This document shows positions 37,423 to 46,713 of a stretch of DNA of 64,000 nucleotides, piece after piece. Position numbers and translations under genes: made by a program. Numbering within the stretch: the stretch's first letter is position 1; every line of letters starts with the position of its first letter. Origin of the DNA: Flectobacillus roseus (lineage in GTDB: Bacteria > Bacteroidota > Bacteroidia > Cytophagales > Spirosomataceae); NCBI RefSeq assembly GCF_030056665.1, contig NZ_JASHIG010000028.1, one strand, 5' to 3'. The notes beneath the pieces are model-generated. The model ran no database searches, was not told the origin of the DNA, and worked only from the letters and a program-made list of their open reading frames with translations.

Positions 37423-39903
37423 ATGAAAAACAATAAACCTATTAATAGCTTTATGCTTCCTCTATTCAGCCTTTTGTTGGGTGTTTTGGGAGCTAATTAT
37501 TTTTCTGAAGCACAAACGCAGAGGAGTTCAAATGAATTACTAGTAAGATTGAATTCGCCAGTCAATAGAGATAGAACCTTCCTACGAACCTTTGCTCTTG
37601 TTGGAAATGTCGTTGATATAGAAAGTCAAAAGCCCATTCCCAATGCTAGTGTTTCGATTGACTATGTGAAGTCAGGTGTGATTACAGATTCTACAGGTAA
37701 TTTTTATATGAGATTGACGCAAGGTGAATATATTTTGAAAATCTCAGCCGTAGGATATAAGATATTTAGAAAGTATATAAAACTAGATAAAGATACTAAA
37801 ATGAAGATAGAGCTTCAAGCTGTATCTAATATGCTAGAAGAGGTGATTGTGTCGAGTGTGGCAACTCGTAAAGATATTCAAACGCCTTCATTAGGAGTTT
37901 CTTTGTTGAGCCTAAAAGGCATTAAAAAGATTCCTGCCATGATGGGAGAGGTGGATATTCTGAGAAGTTTGCAAACTCTTCCAGGGGTAAGCTCTGTGGG
38001 CGAGGGCAGCAATGGTATCAATGTACGTGGTGGTGCGGTCGATCAAAATTTGATTTATGTTGACGATACGCCCATTTTTAATCCAACGCATTTGTTTGGT
38101 TTATTTTCCATTTTTCCATCCGATGCAATTCGTGAAGTAGAACTTTATAAAGGTGGAGTTCCTGCTCGTTTTGGCGGACGGACTGCTTCTGTATTGGATA
38201 TTAAAATGAGCGAGCCTAGTCTTGAAAAAGGAAGTGTACAAGGTGGAATTGGCGCAATTTCAAATCGTTTGACTTTTGAAACGCCTTTAATCAAAGAAAA
38301 ACTTTCGTTAATGACTTCTGCGAGAGTATCCTTTAATGATATTTGGTTTAAATGGTTTGGTACTCCTGAGGTAAAAAATACTAGAGCTAACTTTTACGAT
38401 TTGGCATCCAAAGTGTTTTTTAAGCCTGACAAGAAAAATACGATTTCACTGACGGCTTACATTAATCATGATTTTTATCGAGTTGATTCCTTGTTTAGCC
38501 TTGAAAATGTAGTGGCCAATCAAACGGATTTTACTTATGGACATGAGAATTTAGCCCTTCGTTGGAATCATTTTTTTTCAAGTAAAAGTAGTTTAGAGGT
38601 TTCTGCGATTTCTAGTTTGTACAAAAGTCAGACGGTTGCTCCAGATACTGCCAATAAGATAGACCTTCGCAACGCTATTCGATATTATAATTTTAAAGCT
38701 CAATTTTCCTACTATCCTAACGAGAAGCATAAAATCAATGCGGGAATATCGGGTATTCGATATGAGTTAGAGCCAGGCGTCTTGAATAAAGATATTGTGT
38801 CAAATATTGCTAAAGTCATTCTGGATAAAGAACATGGCTATGAATTGGCAACTTATGTGGATGATGAATATAGACTTAGTGAAAAACTAAGAGTGCAATT
38901 AGGTTTGCGCTATGTGCAATACTTGAATGTAGGTCCAGCTCCCAAACGAGTATATGTATCTGGTGAGCCTCTTTCAGGCGAAACGCTTTTGCAAAGTACT
39001 TGGACATCAGGCTTGATTGCGAATTATGGTGGCTTAGAACCTCGTTTGACGGCGCTTTATACCATCGACGCAAACTCTTCTTTGAAACTGGGTTATAACC
39101 GAATGCATCAGTTTTTGCAATTGGTTTCCAATAATACAACGCCTTTGCCTACGGCTAGATGGAAATTGTCTGACAATAATATCAAGCCACAAAGCAGTGA
39201 TTTAGTGTCATTGGGATATTTCAAAAATTTGAAAGAAAGTATCTGGGAGTTATCTGTTGAGACATACTATCGTAGAACCCAAGATATGATTGATTATATT
39301 TCGGGGGCAAACTTACAACTAAATCCTACGATAGAAACACAATTATTGAATGGAAAAGGCTTGGCTTATGGCGCAGAGTTGATGCTTACCAAGAAAAAGG
39401 GAGAGGTTACAGGCTCTATCGGATATACTTTCGCACGTTCGTTTTCGAAAGTTGATGGTCAATATCCAGAACAGCGTATTAATAATGGCAACTGGTATCC
39501 GACCAATTATGATAAGCCTCATACGCTCAACTTGATGTTCAATGCTCAGCCAGATAAACACAATAGCTTTTCTTTCAATTTTGTTTATAGCACAGGCCGC
39601 CCGCTGACTGCGCCTGTAGGAACTTATACGCTTGATGACCAAAAGATTTTGGTATATACTAGTCGAAATAATGACCGCATTCCTGACTACTACCGACTAG
39701 ACTTTTCTTGGATTATCTCTAATCCGAGTATGAAAACCAAGCGTTGGGAAGGAAGTTGGGCATTTACGGTATATAATCTTTTGGGGCGCTCAAATGCCTA
39801 TTCGGTATTTTTCAAAACACAAAACGATGTAATTAGAGCTTACCGATTGAGTGTTTTTGCCTCCCCAATTGTTTCCTTAGGTTATAATTTTAAGTTCAAA
39901 TAA
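37423..39903 (+). CDS. TonB-dependent receptor with carboxypeptidase-like regulatory domain
   Basis: An 826-residue receptor. After the signal sequence and a short linker, LVGNVVDIESQKPIPNASVSI begins a CarboxypepD_reg-like domain (about 60-145). The plug follows (LQTLPGVSSVGEGSNGINVRGG, ELYKGGVPARFGGRTASVLDIK) and then the barrel. It is not a SusC: the partner encoded 29 bp downstream is a DUF4249 lipoprotein, a pairing common in Bacteroidota and of unknown substrate. The tail PIVSLGYNFKFK is a normal barrel end. Confidence 0.92.
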   Translation: MKNNKPINSFMLPLFSLLLGVLGANYFSEAQTQRSSNELLVRLNSPVNRDRTFLRTFALVGNVVDIESQKPIPNASVSIDYVKSGVITDSTGNFYMRLTQGEYILKISAVGYKIFRKYIKLDKDTKMKIELQAVSNMLEEVIVSSVATRKDIQTPSLGVSLLSLKGIKKIPAMMGEVDILRSLQTLPGVSSVGEGSNGINVRGGAVDQNLIYVDDTPIFNPTHLFGLFSIFPSDAIREVELYKGGVPARFGGRTASVLDIKMSEPSLEKGSVQGGIGAISNRLTFETPLIKEKLSLMTSARVSFNDIWFKWFGTPEVKNTRANFYDLASKVFFKPDKKNTISLTAYINHDFYRVDSLFSLENVVANQTDFTYGHENLALRWNHFFSSKSSLEVSAISSLYKSQTVAPDTANKIDLRNAIRYYNFKAQFSYYPNEKHKINAGISGIRYELEPGVLNKDIVSNIAKVILDKEHGYELATYVDDEYRLSEKLRVQLGLRYVQYLNVGPAPKRVYVSGEPLSGETLLQSTWTSGLIANYGGLEPRLTALYTIDANSSLKLGYNRMHQFLQLVSNNTTPLPTARWKLSDNNIKPQSSDLVSLGYFKNLKESIWELSVETYYRRTQDMIDYISGANLQLNPTIETQLLNGKGLAYGAELMLTKKKGEVTGSIGYTFARSFSKVDGQYPEQRINNGNWYPTNYDKPHTLNLMFNAQPDKHNSFSFNFVYSTGRPLTAPVGTYTLDDQKILVYTSRNNDRIPDYYRLDFSWIISNPSMKTKRWEGSWAFTVYNLLGRSNAYSVFFKTQNDVIRAYRLSVFASPIVSLGYNFKFK

Positions 39904-39932
39904 GTTTTACCGACCTTTAGCATTCATAGCGT

Positions 39933-41075
39933 ATGAAAACCTATTTAAAATTTTTAACTCTGAGCTTGATACTGGGATTAAGTTCTTGTATCGACGAGCT
40001 TAGAGATTATACCCAAGTAACAGGAGAACGATATTTGTCGGTAGAAGCCTCCCTTTCTGACTTGAAAGGACCTCATAGAGTATACCTTTCTTTTTCTTCT
40101 CCCAACATCAATATCAATACCGAAAGTACACCCATCACTGGTGCGACGGTATTTTTTGAGGATGATTTAGGAAAACAGGAAAGACTCTCTGAGCTTTCAG
40201 GAGGAGTTTATGAGTCTTCAGCCACTTTTCAAGGCGTTGTAGGTAGAAGTTATACTTTAAATATTACCTTGCAAAACGGTAAAAAATATAAATCAACCCC
40301 TGAGCAAATAATGGCTTCGCCAGCCATTGATAGTGTTTATACACAATTTAAAATCGATACGGATTACCCGACCAACGATGCTCGTAGATATGCTTTTCAG
40401 GTATTTGCTGATTTTAAAGACCCTGCAAGTCCACAACAATATTATGAATGGAAATGGACACATTATGAGCGTACCCTTTACTGTGCAAGCTGTGAACGTG
40501 GTTATGATTATATTCAAAACAAATGTAGTCTTGAGAATAATTTCCCGCTAGGACAAACAGTGCCAGAGCTGATAAATTACAAATGCTCAGAGACTTGTTT
40601 TGATATAGAATATTCAACTTTAATTAATATTCTTTCCGATAATTTGTTGAATGGACAAACCATTAGAGGTATAAAGGTAGCGAGTGTTCCTTACACGGAT
40701 AAATCTTTGTATTATTTGAAGATTGAACAAAGAGCTATTCCAACTAAACTTTATCAGTATTTGAGAACAATCAAAAATGTATCTCAAAGTTCAGGAACGT
40801 TATTTGACGTACCTGCCGAAACACAGTTTAGTCCTAATATCACCTCAGTAGATTTTCCTGAAGAAAAGATTTTAGGAGTTTTTGAAGTATTCGGTGCCAA
40901 ACAAAAAATAGTATATATTGACCGCTCGATTGGTTCTTATGGATATACCGCTATTCCAAAAGTATATCAAGGAAGAACCATTCCTCCGCCACCAGGCGCT
41001 ATAAGTGGTCCGCAGACGCCTTGCATAGAAGGCAAATATCGAACTAAAAAAGAACCTGAAGCTTGGCGCGAATAA
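39933..41075 (+). CDS. DUF4249-family lipoprotein
   Basis: A 380-residue lipoprotein with its cysteine at residue 19 (GLSSCIDEL). The N-terminal beta domain carries YLSVEASLSDLKGPHRVYLSFSS and ITGATVFFEDD, the DUF4249 pattern. A cysteine-rich patch follows (CASCERGY, CSLE, CSETCFDIEY; about 180-225), probably disulphide-bonded. It lies 29 bp after the TonB-dependent receptor gene and 18 bp before the first VCBS gene, so the four genes from 36830 to 44345 look like one operon. Its likely role is ligand capture on the receptor. Confidence 0.85.
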   Translation: MKTYLKFLTLSLILGLSSCIDELRDYTQVTGERYLSVEASLSDLKGPHRVYLSFSSPNININTESTPITGATVFFEDDLGKQERLSELSGGVYESSATFQGVVGRSYTLNITLQNGKKYKSTPEQIMASPAIDSVYTQFKIDTDYPTNDARRYAFQVFADFKDPASPQQYYEWKWTHYERTLYCASCERGYDYIQNKCSLENNFPLGQTVPELINYKCSETCFDIEYSTLINILSDNLLNGQTIRGIKVASVPYTDKSLYYLKIEQRAIPTKLYQYLRTIKNVSQSSGTLFDVPAETQFSPNITSVDFPEEKILGVFEVFGAKQKIVYIDRSIGSYGYTAIPKVYQGRTIPPPPGAISGPQTPCIEGKYRTKKEPEAWRE

Positions 41076-41093
41076 GCAATAAGGAATAAACGC

Positions 41094-44000
41094 ATGACAA
41101 AGCATTTGATAGTGATAAAACATATTTTTAAAAATATATGCTACCTAGGATTTTTGGGTGTGGTAAGTATTTCTTGTAAAAACCAAGATACACTTTTTAC
41201 ACTCAAAACATCTGAAGAAACGGGTATTCAGTTTGCTAATATTGTGACAGAGTCTGAACAGGAAAATATTCTCAATTATGAATATTTTTATAATGGAGGA
41301 GGTGTTGCTGCTGCCGATTTCAACAACGATGGTTTAACTGATTTGTATTTTACAGGCAATCAAGTGCTTAATGCTTTGTACCTGAACAAAGGCGAAATGC
41401 AATTTGAAGATATAACCTCCAAAGCAGGTGTGGCTGGTCGACAGGGTGCTTGGAAAACAGGCGTTTCGGTGGTCGATATTAATGCCGATGGTTGGCTGGA
41501 TATTTACGTTTGTTACTCTGGGTTAAGGTCAGAGGAAATTCGTAAAAATCAGCTTTTTATCAATAACCACAATCTAACATTTTCCGAAAAAGCCAAAGAA
41601 TATGGGTTGGATGATTCAGGATATTCGACACAGGCTAGTTTTGTTGATTATGACCTTGACGGTGATTTAGATTGCTTTTTGATTAACCACAACCTCGCTG
41701 GATATCAACGTAAGGAGGCCGCCGTTATGCGCGCCGCACGTGACTATAATGCAGGAGATAAGCTATTTAGAAATGATAATGGACATTTTTCCGATGTATC
41801 CGAGCAAGCTGGTATCAAAGGTAATCCATTAGGTTTTGGCTTGGGAGTGGTGGTTTCGGATGTCAATCAGGATGGTTTTCCCGACATTTATGTAACCAAC
41901 GACTACGTGGAGGATGACTATTTGTACATCAACCAGAAAAATGGAACTTTCAAAGATGAACTCCGTGAGCGTATTGGACATACCTCTTACTCGTCGATGG
42001 GAGTAGATATTGCGGATATCAATAACGATAACCTGCCCGATATTTTTACGCTGGATATGCTGCCGGAGGATAATGCTCGACAAAAATTGTTGCTTTGGCC
42101 AGACAACTGGAATACCTATCAGGCACAGTTGCAAAATGGTTTTTGGCATGCCAATATGCGCAATATGTTGCAGGTAAACCAAGGAAGTGGACAGTTCGCA
42201 GAGATAGGGCAATTGGCTGGTGTATCTAATACCGATTGGAGTTGGGGAACGCTCATGGCAGATTTTGACTTGGATGGTTACAAAGATATTTTTGTAAGTA
42301 ATGGTTTAGGAAAAGATTATACCAATGCCGACTTTATCAAATATTACAACGATGAGGAGGCTTATGGTGCTAAAAAGCCCTTATTGGAACATTTGAAGCA
42401 AATGCCGACGAGTCAAACCAAGAATTATATTTTTAGAAATAACCATCAATTAGGTTTTGTCAACGAGCAAGTAAATTGGGGCTTTGACCGCGCTACCGTG
42501 GCAAGCGGTGCAGTATATGCCGACTTGGATAATGATGGAGATATTGAGATTATTACGAACAACCTAAACGATAAGGCTCATGTGTATGAAAATCAAAGTC
42601 AAAAAATCCAGCCAGATTATCATGCGGTAAAAGTAAAACTGACGGGTTCTTCTCAAAATCCTTTTGCTATTGGCGCCAAAGTGCAGGTTCGTGTACAGGG
42701 AAAAGATTCTGTAATGACTTTAACCCAAGAAATAGCTAATAGTCGTGGTTTTCAGTCGAGTAGTATTGAGCCTTTGACTTTTGGAATTGGGAATGGAAAA
42801 GTTATTTCTGTAAAGGTATTTTGGCCTGATGCGCAAGGTTCTATTACAGAATTGTGTCAACCTAAAGCTGATAACAAATACGACATCATTTATCAGAAAA
42901 CACCAACTTGTAATGCCCTACAAGCGGAGCAAAAAGTAAATCCAATTTTTACCAAAACATCAATTCCTGTTACGATTTCGGAAATAGCGCTAACAAATAA
43001 CTTTGACCGTCAGGTAATGTTGCCGATGCACTATTCTTACACAGGTCCGAAAATGGTGGCGGGTGATTTTAATAAAGATGGACAAATGGATGTTTGGGTA
43101 TGTGGAAATGCTTCATCATCGCCAGTAATCTACTTGGCAAAAGGAGAAGGTTTTACGCAACAAAAACTTCCAGCGCCGCCTGTTTTTCAACAAGATGCCG
43201 TGGTTGGCGACTTTAATGGCGACCAATGGCCAGATGTATATGTGACAGTTGGAAATTATGCTAATGCACAATTAACAGAACAACAAGACCAATTATGGTT
43301 AAATGATGGAAAGGGAAATTTAAAACTTGCTCAAACTATTGAAGATGGTTTGAATACCAAAACAGTAAAAGCTTCAGATTTTGATAAAGATGGCGATTTG
43401 GATGTTTTTGTAGGTGGACATATTCAACCTAATCGTTTTCCAGTAGCAGAAAAGAGTGCAATACTTTGGAACGATGGGAAAGGGCATTTTACCAAACAAG
43501 AATTAGATGCGTTTGGCTTGGTGACAGACGCAGCGATTGATGATTTTGACCAAAATGGAAGTCCTGATATATTTATAGTAGGAGAGTGGATGAGTCCGAT
43601 GATTCTAAAAAATAAAGGTAATAAAAAGTTCGAAACGCAACCTACAGATATTCCTTCGGGTTGGTACACAAGCCTTGCTCAAACTGATTTGGACGGAGAT
43701 AAAGACCTTGATATTGTATTGGGGAATTTGGGTTTAAACACCCAAATTCGTGCTTCAAAATCTGAACCTGCTAGTTTAGTTTTTGACGATTTTGATATGA
43801 ACGGAACAGTTGACTTTTTCCTCAACTACTACATTCAAGGGAAATCTTATCCAGCTTGTACCAGAGATGAAATGGCAGAACAGATGCCAATTTTGAAAAA
43901 GAAATTTCCAGATTATGCCACTTTTGCCAAGGCAACGATAGAGGATGTTTTTGACCAAGCAGCTTTAGAGAAAGCACATAGACTAGAGATTACTAACTTG

Positions 44001-44345
44001 AAAACATTGGTTCTGGAAAATCAAAAAGGGAAATTTGTGGCACATCAATTACCTATGCAAGCCCAATACGCCCCTGTATATGCGATAGCTTTGCAAGATT
44101 TTGACAAGGATGGCAAAACCGATATTTTGTTAGCTGGTAATAATAGTAAATTGCGTTTGAGAATTGGCAAGGTTGACGCCAATTATGGTATTTTGTTGAA
44201 AAATAAAGGAAAGTTTGCCTTCGAAAGTTTGTCTGTCGCTCAAACAGGTCTATTTTTCAAAGGAGATATTAAATCTATCCTAGCTCTACCAAAACATCTA
44301 TTCGTTGGAAAAAATAACGAAGGTGTGGAGGGGTATGTTTGGTGA
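41094..44345 (+). CDS. VCBS/FG-GAP - ASPIC/UnbV - VCBS lipoprotein, paralogue A
   Basis: A 1,083-residue putative lipoprotein (Cys28 after a hydrophobic segment; the lipobox VSISC is not ideal). Seven Asp-rich loops (from DFNNDGLTDLYF to DLDNDGDIEI) precede an ASPIC/UnbV domain (about 523-590: AIGAKVQVRV, SRGFQSSSIEPLTFGIG, VFWPD), and seven more follow (from DFNKDGQMDVWV to DFDKDGKTDILL). Each loop resembles a calcium-binding propeller-blade loop, so two seven-bladed propellers are likely. TDWSWGTLMADFDLDG is shared with the paralogues. A 60-residue helical stretch (RDEMAEQMPILKKKFPDYA) lies before the last loop. It is the last gene of the receptor/DUF4249 operon. Function is unknown; it is probably surface-exposed binding. 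Confidence 0.85.
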   Translation: MTKHLIVIKHIFKNICYLGFLGVVSISCKNQDTLFTLKTSEETGIQFANIVTESEQENILNYEYFYNGGGVAAADFNNDGLTDLYFTGNQVLNALYLNKGEMQFEDITSKAGVAGRQGAWKTGVSVVDINADGWLDIYVCYSGLRSEEIRKNQLFINNHNLTFSEKAKEYGLDDSGYSTQASFVDYDLDGDLDCFLINHNLAGYQRKEAAVMRAARDYNAGDKLFRNDNGHFSDVSEQAGIKGNPLGFGLGVVVSDVNQDGFPDIYVTNDYVEDDYLYINQKNGTFKDELRERIGHTSYSSMGVDIADINNDNLPDIFTLDMLPEDNARQKLLLWPDNWNTYQAQLQNGFWHANMRNMLQVNQGSGQFAEIGQLAGVSNTDWSWGTLMADFDLDGYKDIFVSNGLGKDYTNADFIKYYNDEEAYGAKKPLLEHLKQMPTSQTKNYIFRNNHQLGFVNEQVNWGFDRATVASGAVYADLDNDGDIEIITNNLNDKAHVYENQSQKIQPDYHAVKVKLTGSSQNPFAIGAKVQVRVQGKDSVMTLTQEIANSRGFQSSSIEPLTFGIGNGKVISVKVFWPDAQGSITELCQPKADNKYDIIYQKTPTCNALQAEQKVNPIFTKTSIPVTISEIALTNNFDRQVMLPMHYSYTGPKMVAGDFNKDGQMDVWVCGNASSSPVIYLAKGEGFTQQKLPAPPVFQQDAVVGDFNGDQWPDVYVTVGNYANAQLTEQQDQLWLNDGKGNLKLAQTIEDGLNTKTVKASDFDKDGDLDVFVGGHIQPNRFPVAEKSAILWNDGKGHFTKQELDAFGLVTDAAIDDFDQNGSPDIFIVGEWMSPMILKNKGNKKFETQPTDIPSGWYTSLAQTDLDGDKDLDIVLGNLGLNTQIRASKSEPASLVFDDFDMNGTVDFFLNYYIQGKSYPACTRDEMAEQMPILKKKFPDYATFAKATIEDVFDQAALEKAHRLEITNLKTLVLENQKGKFVAHQLPMQAQYAPVYAIALQDFDKDGKTDILLAGNNSKLRLRIGKVDANYGILLKNKGKFAFESLSVAQTGLFFKGDIKSILALPKHLFVGKNNEGVEGYVW

Positions 44346-44368
44346 AGAGGGGAGGCGCAATAGTGAAC

Positions 44369-44517
44369 AGGCACAAAGGCACAGAGTGTTTTTAGGGGAT
44401 AGGGGTCAGGGGATAGGCAAGGAGGAGTTTGATTTTAGTGGGCGATTAAAATTTTACATTCATCACTCAGCACTCACAACTCATCATTCAAAATTCTCCC
44501 TTTGTGCCTTTGTGCCT
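44369..44517. repeat. word-repeat inverted element in the gap before GH97
   Basis: AGGCACAAAGGCACA (44369-44383) is the inverted complement of TGTGCCTTTGTGCCT (44503-44517). Between the arms are other reiterated words: AGGGGAT/AGGGGTC (44393-44416) and ACTCA-type words (44464-44488). The gap holds no gene. Confidence 0.6.
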
Positions 44518-44574
44518 CTTCCCTTTTCCCCTTTTTTAAAAACCATTTTTATTTAAACAATATTATATCAATCT

Positions 44575-46638
44575 ATGAAATTCACTGGCTTATTATTGGG
44601 GCTTTTGCTGTTGTCAGCAGAGGTTTTTTCTCAAAAGGCATACCATCTTGCCTCTCCGAATGCACGTGTTAATTTGACTCTAAATGTCACCAAAGAAGGT
44701 AAGCTTACGTATGCCTTAAATTTGGCTCAAACTTCGGTTGTAAAGCCTTCTTCTTTAGGTTTTAAGCTCCAAAAACCTGCTATTTCTCTCACGAATTTCA
44801 CCTTGATTTCTGCTGATTCTAGTGAGTTTTCTGAAACATGGAATCCTGTTTGGGGAGAGGTAAAAAGTATCGAAAACCATTACAAGCAACTCAAGCTTCG
44901 TCTGAAAGCTATTCCTGCGAATGTATTGATTGATGTTGTCTTTAGGGTTTTTAATGATGGTATCGGATTTCGCTATGAATTTCCTGAGCAAGAAGGATTT
45001 AAGCATTTTATAGTTGCCGATGAGTTGACTCAATTCAATTTAGCGACTAATAACAAAACTTTCTGGATTCCTGGGGATTATGATACAAACGAATATTTGT
45101 ACAATACAACCTTATTTTCAGAAATTCACGCTTTAGCCGCTGCTAAAAAGGAAAAAGATATAGCCCTTCAATCCTTGATTGCAGATAATGCTATTCAAAC
45201 ACCCTTGATGATGAAAACGCCTCAGGGAATATATTTGAATATCCATGAGGCAGCTTTGGTCAATTATCCAGTTATGCATTTGATGGCAAATACCAAGACT
45301 TTTGGTCTAACGTCACATCTTACGCCTGATGCAGTTGGTAATAAAGCCTATTTGCAAACGCCTTTTAATACTCCTTGGCGAACTATCGTATTGAGTAATA
45401 AAGCCGAAGATATTTTGGCTTCTAAACTCATTCTTAATCTCAACGAGCCATCTAAAATTGAAAAGACTGATTGGATAAAACCACAAAAATTTATCGGTAT
45501 GTGGTGGGAAATGCACGTGGGTAAAGCTACTTGGGAAAAAGTAGGAGGAAAACATGGTGCTAATACCGAAAATGTTAAGAAATATATAGACTTCGCCTCA
45601 GAACATGGCTTCGATGGCGTCTTGGTCGAAGGCTGGAACGAAGGTTGGGAAGATTGGTTTGGTAACTGGAAAGAAGAGGTGTTTGATTTTGTTACTCCAT
45701 ACTCAGACTATGATGTGGATGCTTTATTGGCTTATGCCAAAAAGAAAAATGTCAAACTGATTATGCACCACGAAACGTCTGGTTCGGTGACCAACTATGA
45801 GCGTCGTATGGATAAGGCATTTCAATTTATGAAAAATAAAGGTTTTGAAACTGCCAAAACGGGTTATGTTGGTCGTATTATTCCTCGTGGCGAGCATCAT
45901 GATAGCCAATGGATGGTAAATCACTTCAACCGTGTAGCTGCAAAAGCTGCTGAGTACCAAATTATGATTGAAGCGCATGAGTCATCTCGTCCAACGGGCT
46001 TGCACCGTACGTATCCAAACTGGTTAGCCAACGAAGCGGCTCGTGGAAATGAGTTCAACAACGCTCCAACGTTGGGCTTGGTACCAGAGCATGAAACCAT
46101 CTTGCCATTCACTCGCTTGATGGGTGGTCCTATGGACTATACGCCAGGTTTTTTCAAAATGCACCTCAATCAGTTTATTCCATCTCGCACTACTCGTGTA
46201 CGCACGACCTTGGCAAAACAATTGGCGTTATATGTGACCATGTACAGTCCTTTGCAGATGGTGGGCGATTTGCCAGAAAATCTAAAGGTTTACCCCGATG
46301 CTTTGCAATTTATCAAAGATGTTCCTGTAGATTGGGACGATACAAAAATCCTTTCTGCCGAGCCAGGAGAATTTATCATGATTGCACGTAAGCAAAAAGG
46401 ACAAAATCAGTGGTTTGTGGGTGCCGTGAGTGATGAAAATTCAAGAGAGCTTTTGGTGAATTTTGATTTTCTGCCTGCTGGTAAAACTTACACAGCCACC
46501 ATTTACCAAGATGCAAGCAATGCAGATTGGGAGAAAAATCCAGAGGCTTATCAAATCCAAAAGGTTTCGGTAGATTCCCAAACAAAACGTACCATCAAAA
46601 TCGCTAAAGGTGGTGGATTTGCCATCAGCATTAAATAG
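44575..46638 (+). CDS. glycoside hydrolase family 97, inverting (SusB-like) subtype predicted
   Basis: A 687-residue secreted enzyme with signal peptide MKFTGLLLGLLLLSAEVFSQ. It has an N-terminal beta-supersandwich (ASPNARVNLTLNVT...) and a TIM barrel from about 300 (FIGMWWEMHVGK, GFDGVLVEGWNEGWEDWF). The acidic residues HHETS (Glu400), EAHESSRPTG (Glu469) and NEAARGNEFN (Glu487, Glu493) correspond to the general base/acid set of SusB. Retaining GH97 members lack the first of these. Activity is expected on alpha-glucosides, possibly alpha-galactosides. It lies between VCBS paralogues A and B and is the only glycosidase in the locus. Confidence 0.9.
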   Translation: MKFTGLLLGLLLLSAEVFSQKAYHLASPNARVNLTLNVTKEGKLTYALNLAQTSVVKPSSLGFKLQKPAISLTNFTLISADSSEFSETWNPVWGEVKSIENHYKQLKLRLKAIPANVLIDVVFRVFNDGIGFRYEFPEQEGFKHFIVADELTQFNLATNNKTFWIPGDYDTNEYLYNTTLFSEIHALAAAKKEKDIALQSLIADNAIQTPLMMKTPQGIYLNIHEAALVNYPVMHLMANTKTFGLTSHLTPDAVGNKAYLQTPFNTPWRTIVLSNKAEDILASKLILNLNEPSKIEKTDWIKPQKFIGMWWEMHVGKATWEKVGGKHGANTENVKKYIDFASEHGFDGVLVEGWNEGWEDWFGNWKEEVFDFVTPYSDYDVDALLAYAKKKNVKLIMHHETSGSVTNYERRMDKAFQFMKNKGFETAKTGYVGRIIPRGEHHDSQWMVNHFNRVAAKAAEYQIMIEAHESSRPTGLHRTYPNWLANEAARGNEFNNAPTLGLVPEHETILPFTRLMGGPMDYTPGFFKMHLNQFIPSRTTRVRTTLAKQLALYVTMYSPLQMVGDLPENLKVYPDALQFIKDVPVDWDDTKILSAEPGEFIMIARKQKGQNQWFVGAVSDENSRELLVNFDFLPAGKTYTATIYQDASNADWEKNPEAYQIQKVSVDSQTKRTIKIAKGGGFAISIK

Positions 46639-46713
46639 GATAATGAATGTTGGGTTGAAAAATGGAAAACATCGTTTTTTAACAACCATAACTAACCTTA
46701 TATAAACAAAAGA

